7,442 bases of DNA, taken from positions 1 to 7,442 of the forward strand of contig JAKBCB010000173.1 in assembly GCA_021808185.1 (NCBI GenBank). Direction: 5' to 3'. The number at the start of each line of letters is the position of its first letter. The stretch's first letter is position 1. The DNA comes from Pseudomonadota bacterium (GTDB lineage Bacteria > Pseudomonadota > Alphaproteobacteria > Acetobacterales > Acetobacteraceae). Positions 6,477 through 7,442 of the stretch are shown here, piece after piece. The notes beneath the pieces are model-generated. The model did not search any database and was not told the origin of the DNA. It worked only from the letters and a program-made list of their open reading frames with translations. Both the position numbers and the translations under genes were made by a program.

Positions 6477-7439
6477 ATGACCGGTCGCGAAACATTCAGT
6501 CTGGGCTTCCTGCTGATCCCGGATTTCGCGCTGCTGCCGTTCGCCTCCGCCGCCGACGCCCTGCGGATGGCGAACTGGCTCGCGGGCGAGACGCTGTATC
6601 AATGGGAATTCATCTCCGAGGACGGTGCGCCGGTGCCCGCGTCCTGCGGCGTGGCGGTGGGGCCGACGGTCGGGCTGGGCGCCGCGCCGCGCTATGACAT
6701 GGTGATCGTCGCGGCCGGCGGGCGCGGCGTCGCGGGCGTCGGCAGCCGGGCGGTGCTGCAATGGTTGCGCGCGCGGGCGCGCGGCAAGTGCCTGCTCGGG
6801 GCCATCGGCCTCGGCAGCTTCGTGCTGGCCCGCGCCGGACTGCTCGACGGCTATCGCTGCACGCTGCACTGGCAGAGCCTGCCAGGATTCCGCGAGGAAT
6901 TTCCGCATATCCATGCCACCGGCGAGGTGTACGAAATCGACCGCGACCGCTGCACCTGCGCCGGTGGTACCGCGACCCTCGACCTGATGCTGGCGCTGAT
7001 CGCCGAGCATCACGGCCCGGACCTCGCGACCCGTGTCGCGGAAGACCTTATTCACGAGCGCATCCGCACCAGCCGCGACGACCAGCGCATGCCACTGCGC
7101 CTGCGGCTGAACACCGCGCACCCGAAACTGCTGGAAGCAGTCTCGCTCATGGAGGGCAACCTTGAGGAGCCGCTATCGTGCACTGAACTCGCTGAACGTG
7201 TCCGGCTGTCGGTGCGGCAACTGGAGAAGCTGTTCCGCGCGCATCTGAAGCACCCGCCGCGCGAATACTACATCCGGCTGCGCCTCGTGCGCGCGCGAAA
7301 ACTGTTGAAGCAAACTAGCATGTCGGTGCTGGAAGTGGGACTGGCGACCGGGTTCGCCTCGGCCTCGCACTTCTCCAAGTCGTACCGCGAGCACTTCAAG
7401 CACAGCCCGCGGCTGGAGCGCGCGTCGGGCGCGGAATAG
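6477..7439 (+). CDS. GlxA/GbdR-type transcriptional regulator: amidotransferase-like sensor domain plus AraC-type HTH
   Basis: This 320-residue protein is a probable ligand-responsive activator of the divergent dehydrogenase/transporter operon. Residues about 8-175 form a DJ-1/PfpI (class I glutamine amidotransferase-like) domain, with the typical opening GFLLIPDFALLPFASAADAL, the LARAGLLDGYRCTLHW block (117-132) and CAGGTATLDLML (161-172). The nucleophile-elbow cysteine of catalytic relatives appears as Gly111 (GAIGLGSF), so it should sense rather than catalyse. The C-terminal AraC domain spans about 213-315: first helix-turn-helix near 234-257 (CTELAERVRLSVRQLEKLF), second near 281-303 (SVLEVGLATGFASASHF), ending in the usual SPRLER. 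Relatives such as GbdR and CdhR control catabolism of quaternary amines (glycine betaine, carnitine), but many paralogues sense other compounds. The start at 6477 is set by GGAGG at 6463; an in-frame ATG at 6468 would add MRR. A frame opening at 6168 overlaps the dehydrogenase and is not credible. Confidence 0.93.
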   Translation: MTGRETFSLGFLLIPDFALLPFASAADALRMANWLAGETLYQWEFISEDGAPVPASCGVAVGPTVGLGAAPRYDMVIVAAGGRGVAGVGSRAVLQWLRARARGKCLLGAIGLGSFVLARAGLLDGYRCTLHWQSLPGFREEFPHIHATGEVYEIDRDRCTCAGGTATLDLMLALIAEHHGPDLATRVAEDLIHERIRTSRDDQRMPLRLRLNTAHPKLLEAVSLMEGNLEEPLSCTELAERVRLSVRQLEKLFRAHLKHPPREYYIRLRLVRARKLLKQTSMSVLEVGLATGFASASHFSKSYREHFKHSPRLERASGAE

Positions 7440-7442
7440 CGC

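Noticed and set aside
6318..7121. Upstream extension of the dehydrogenase frame to 7121 (a 525-codon frame)
   Set aside because: The extra codons are antisense to the regulator gene and show no domain; the Rossmann motif sits at the normal distance from the ATG at 6317.

Overview
The window is G+C-rich bacterial DNA with strong G/C third-position bias and tight gene packing. It looks like a proteobacterial chromosome, most likely an alphaproteobacterium; an Acetobacteraceae/Rhodospirillales-type host is my guess from protein style, not a proven assignment. No rRNA, tRNA, insertion sequence, integrase, CRISPR array or phage gene is visible.

Layout: positions 22-6317 are occupied on the minus strand by five genes in one direction. 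In transcription order they are an SDR-family dehydrogenase (6317-5544), a Tat-type family-5 solute-binding protein (5476-3812), a DppB-type permease (3799-2846), a DppC-type permease (2849-2034) and one long ATPase with two fused ABC domains, DppD-like then DppF-like (2037-22). The permease/permease and permease/ATPase junctions are both ATGA start-stop overlaps. The binding protein and first permease are 12 nt apart, and the dehydrogenase is 67 nt upstream of the binding protein, so one transcript is likely. The transporter is complete: one periplasmic receptor, two membrane subunits and one tandem ATPase. The last 22 bases may hold the start of a further gene in the same direction.

On the plus strand, 6477-7439 encodes a GlxA/GbdR-type regulator with a DJ-1/PfpI-like amidotransferase-fold sensor domain and a C-terminal AraC-type double helix-turn-helix. 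It is transcribed divergently from the dehydrogenase. The 159-nt gap between them (6318-6476) holds a good Shine-Dalgarno for the regulator and a direct repeat TTGCGC(A/C)CC with a 21-bp period, a geometry suited to AraC-family half-sites.

Interpretation: the simplest reading is a locally regulated uptake-and-oxidation cassette. The regulator senses a small metabolite, the ABC importer brings in a compound (family range: peptides, opines, amino-acid derivatives, other small solutes), and the SDR oxidises or reduces a hydroxyl/keto group on it or a product. The substrate cannot be read from the sequence. I see known families in a familiar kind of arrangement, not a clearly new system; the points most worth checking are the 21-bp repeat, the altered EAA loop of the DppC-type permease, and the substrate of the cassette.
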